NCBI GenBank assembly: GCA_005800795.1
Contig: SYEN01000207.1
Coordinates: 1-7,076, forward strand
Source of the DNA: Burkholderiales bacterium
GTDB taxonomy: Bacteria > Pseudomonadota > Gammaproteobacteria > Burkholderiales > SG8-41
Reading direction: 5' to 3'
DNA length: 7,076 bases
Shown: in pieces, positions 5,334 to 7,076 of the stretch
How positions within the stretch are numbered: position 1 is the stretch's first letter
How the letters are laid out: each line of letters starts with the position of its first letter
Program-made: the position numbers and the translations under genes
The notes under the pieces: model-generated
What the model was told of the DNA's origin: nothing
The model's input: only the letters and a program-made list of their open reading frames with translations
Databases searched by the model: none

Positions 5334-6270
5334 GTTCGCCGTAGCGCCGTGCGATAAACCCACTGTGCTCCAGTTCATCCACAATCGACGAATCGGTGAA
5401 ATCCGCCTCCTGTAACCGGTGCGCAGCCGGGTAGGTCTTGGCAAACGTATTGCGTATCGATTGCAGGCCTTCCGCACTCAGCGCCATGCGCGGCACTTGC
5501 GGAAACAGCGGCAGATAAAACTGCACCTGGTCTGCCACCAGCTCGCGTTCGTTCACCTGCAAAAAGCGTTGCAGCAGCGGGATGTAAACGTCGGGGTGCG
5601 TCTTGAAGGTATGCACGGTGCAGATGAAACCTTGCGCCACGCGCAACACCAGTTCACGGTTGGTGGCGATGAGCTTGCGCGTAGTGGCAAATACCGACGG
5701 AATCGCGCCGCCAAATGCAAGGCTGAAAATACTCCAGCCGTATTGCCGTTCGCCGGCAAAACGTAAATGCAACGGCAGAGGGCCAGCATCGATTTCGCCG
5801 GCGATCAACGCCTTGTAGATATTGCCGTAGCCGCCGAGGCCCACATAGGTGGCGGTGGCGCCCGTCTTTTCGATGGTGAGGCGCGCGTTGATGCCAGTTT
5901 GGCCGGAGGTGGCATCCGACAGCACGCCGACTTTTTTGCCATCGAGTTCGGCGAGCGACTTCAACCCGGGCCGTAGCGCGATGCAGAGATTGTCGTGCTG
6001 CACGGCATTGCGAAACAGCACTACCGCATCCCCGCCGTTGAGAAAATTTTCCACCACGGGAAGCGTGCCGGTCTGGCAAAAATCCCACTCGCCGCGCGCG
6101 AGGCCATGAACCGCTTCTGGGCCAGTCGTTTCGATCACCGGGAACGTTACGTCGATGCCCTGCGCCTTGAATACGCCTGCTTCGGCGCCGCACCACGCCA
6201 GACTGTGTGTCGGCGCGCGCAGAGCCGTGGTCATTCTTACTTGGATTGGCGCGGCATTTGAATCCGTCAT
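5323..6270 (-). CDS. NMT1/THI5-like (SsuA/TauA-type) substrate-binding protein without signal peptide
   Basis: The protein has 315 residues. I chose ATG 6270, which has GGAG 8 bases upstream; an in-frame TTG at 6276 is too close to that site. The fold is that of the SsuA/TauA/THI5 type II binding proteins: LAWCGAEAGVFKAQGIDVTF (about 24-43), a GPEAVHGLARGEWDF segment with a following GTLPV, then SLAELDGKKVGV, TSGQTG and GLGGYGNIYKALIAGEIDA. Such proteins normally deliver sulfonates, nitrate, pyrimidines or aromatic acids to an ABC importer. Here there is no signal peptide: the N-terminus is MTDSNAAPIQVRMTTAL, and the upstream frame is non-hydrophobic to a stop at 6328-6330. No ABC permease or ATPase gene is near. 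A cytoplasmic role, for example as a sensor or enzyme like the related 4,5-dihydroxyphthalate decarboxylases, is possible but unproven. The last few residues (EQSA) overlap the start of the Bug remnant and may derive from it. Confidence 0.82.
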   Translation of the reverse strand: MTDSNAAPIQVRMTTALRAPTHSLAWCGAEAGVFKAQGIDVTFPVIETTGPEAVHGLARGEWDFCQTGTLPVVENFLNGGDAVVLFRNAVQHDNLCIALRPGLKSLAELDGKKVGVLSDATSGQTGINARLTIEKTGATATYVGLGGYGNIYKALIAGEIDAGPLPLHLRFAGERQYGWSIFSLAFGGAIPSVFATTRKLIATNRELVLRVAQGFICTVHTFKTHPDVYIPLLQRFLQVNERELVADQVQFYLPLFPQVPRMALSAEGLQSIRNTFAKTYPAAHRLQEADFTDSSIVDELEHSGFIARRYGEQSA

Positions 6271-6278
6271 GGTCAAAT

Positions 6279-6282
6279 CTCC
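6279..6282 (-). promoter_or_regulatory. Ribosome binding site fixing the start at 6270
   Basis: GGAG on the minus strand, 8 bases before ATG 6270 and only 2 bases before the in-frame TTG at 6276. It therefore favours the ATG. Confidence 0.6.
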
Positions 6283-6321
6283 GGCAAATAGTGTTGGCTT
6301 ACGGTCGATACATTTAAGTAT

Positions 6322-6334
6322 TTGTTTTTATTGA
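6322..6334 (-). repeat. AT-rich 13-bp element, copy 2 (inverted relative to 5075-5087)
   Basis: Reads TCAATAAAAACAA on the minus strand, identical to 5075-5087 on the plus strand. It lies in the leader region of the NMT1-like gene and may overlap its promoter. Confidence 0.4.
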
Positions 6335-6359
6335 CTATTTTATAAAGCCGTCCAAGACC

Positions 6360-7076
6360 CTAGTAACGCGGATCAAACATCTGTGCCTCGACATCACGCA
6401 GCGTGTCCGTGGGCCGCGGCTTGCCGGCCAGTCCATGTTTGTGAGCTGCGTCGGCGACGGTCGTTGCGATCGAAGCCGACACTTCGCGTATGCGCGGCAA
6501 CGCGGGGTAGAGGCTGCCTTGTTCCAGATCGGATTCCGTCACCAACTGCGCCAGCGCATGCGCGGCGGACATGAACATGTCGTCGGTGATGGCTTTCGCG
6601 CCGCTGGCGATGGCGCCCAGCCCGATGCCGGGGAAGATATACGAGTTGTTGCCTTGCCGCGGCACATAGGTCTTGCCGTTGTATTCAACCGGATCAAACG
6701 GGCTGCCGCAGGCAAACAGCGCACGTCCGTCCGTCCAGCGATACGCTTCTTCGGCGGTACATTCGGCCTGTGAAGTGGGGTTCGACAACGCGAACACGAT
6801 GGGCTGCTGGTTGATACGCGCCATTTCTTCAACGATTTCCTGCGTAAAGGTACCGCCCACCGCCGATACACCGATGATGGCCGTGGGCCGCAACATTTTG
6901 AGGGCGGCCAGAAAATCCGGCGCGGGTGGATGGTCGTGTGCGTAGGTCAGCTTGTGTTCGGCGAGCCTGGCGCGGCTTTTTACCACCAGCCCCTGCGAAT
7001 CCACCAGCCAGTTTTGCCGCAGCGCCTGCTCGCGCGTAAGCCCATTCGCAATCATCGCGGATACGATGAGATCCGC
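6360..7076 (-). CDS. maeA: NAD(P)-dependent malic enzyme, MaeA/SfcA type, 5' part outside window
   Basis: The frame is open to the right window edge (ADLIVSAMIANGL...), so the Met at 7055 is internal. It stops at TAG 6362-6360, leaving the C-terminal 238 residues of a protein that is about 565 long in E. coli MaeA. Malic enzyme oxidatively decarboxylates L-malate to pyruvate and CO2 with reduction of NAD(P). Visible family blocks are NWLVDSQGLV, PTAIIGVSAVGGTFT (end of the nucleotide-binding domain), FALSNPTSQAECTAEEA, WTDGRALFACGSPFDPV and QGNNSYIFPGIGLGAIASGA. The protein ends about 80 residues after this last block, with no phosphotransacetylase-like domain, which argues for the MaeA rather than the MaeB type. 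The catalytic Tyr/Lys and the first dinucleotide motif are off-window, so cofactor preference cannot be read. It is a housekeeping anaplerotic enzyme of the cytoplasm; a link to organic-acid uptake by the neighbouring receptors is only contextual. Confidence 0.93.
   Translation of the reverse strand, partial: ADLIVSAMIANGLTREQALRQNWLVDSQGLVVKSRARLAEHKLTYAHDHPPAPDFLAALKMLRPTAIIGVSAVGGTFTQEIVEEMARINQQPIVFALSNPTSQAECTAEEAYRWTDGRALFACGSPFDPVEYNGKTYVPRQGNNSYIFPGIGLGAIASGAKAITDDMFMSAAHALAQLVTESDLEQGSLYPALPRIREVSASIATTVADAAHKHGLAGKPRPTDTLRDVEAQMFDPRY

Larger units (their letters stand above)
6271..6359 (-). promoter_or_regulatory. AT-rich leader/promoter region of the NMT1-like gene
   Basis: The gap between the malic enzyme stop and the NMT1-like start is much richer in A+T than the genes on both sides, especially 6308-6346. 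Promoter-like hexamers are present on the minus strand (TTTATAAAAT near 6336-6345; TTAAAT near 6312-6317), but none has a well-placed good -35 partner, so I cannot fix one promoter. There is no hairpin plus T-run that would terminate the malic enzyme transcript. Confidence 0.35.

Overview
The window looks like an accessory, catabolism-type stretch of a GC-rich betaproteobacterial chromosome (Burkholderiales is the best guess). The main reason is the dense set of Bug-family periplasmic solute-binding proteins, the receptors of tripartite tricarboxylate transporters (TctC-like). These are massively expanded in Bordetella, Cupriavidus, Polaromonas and relatives. There are four Bug genes (one cut by the window edge) plus the remains of a fifth within about 5.3 kb, and no TctA/TctB membrane gene in sight, so all are orphan receptors here. 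The organism is an inference from gene content; nothing in the window identifies a species.

Layout, left to right. A 5'-truncated Bug gene (+, 2-673) runs tail to tail into a second Bug gene (-, 686-1648). Upstream of that on the same strand is a third Bug gene (-, 1785-2765). A 260-bp divergent intergenic region (2766-3025) separates it from a NodB-fold deacetylase/hydrolase gene (+, 3026-4003). That gene is followed after 77 bp by a fourth Bug gene (+, 4081-5052), a possible two-gene transcription unit. The divergent region carries a promoter-like element for each direction. It also holds two similar short dyads (CGCCA-N5-TGGCG and CGCCA-N5-GGGCG), one inside the leftward promoter and one just upstream of the rightward promoter.

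The right part lies on the minus strand. A malic enzyme gene (cut by the right edge, ends at 6360) is followed by an AT-rich gap. Next comes a gene for a signal-peptide-less NMT1/SsuA-like binding protein (6270-5323). Directly abutting or overlapping the end of that gene is a badly deleted Bug pseudogene (about 5333-5126). Only a short central piece and the last 30-odd residues of that Bug protein survive, in two different frames.

How the genes may work together: the Bug proteins should capture carboxylated small molecules in the periplasm. The NodB-fold enzyme, which lacks a visible signal peptide, could deacylate or hydrolyse an imported compound in the cytoplasm. Malic enzyme links C4-dicarboxylates to pyruvate. 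This is a plausible organic-acid uptake theme, but no substrate can be read from the sequence. I see no RNA genes, CRISPR array, insertion sequence or phage genes. I also see no convincing new defence or mobile system; the most unusual items are the gutted Bug pseudogene, the non-secreted binding-protein homologue, the atypical metal motif of the NodB-fold protein and the paired dyads.
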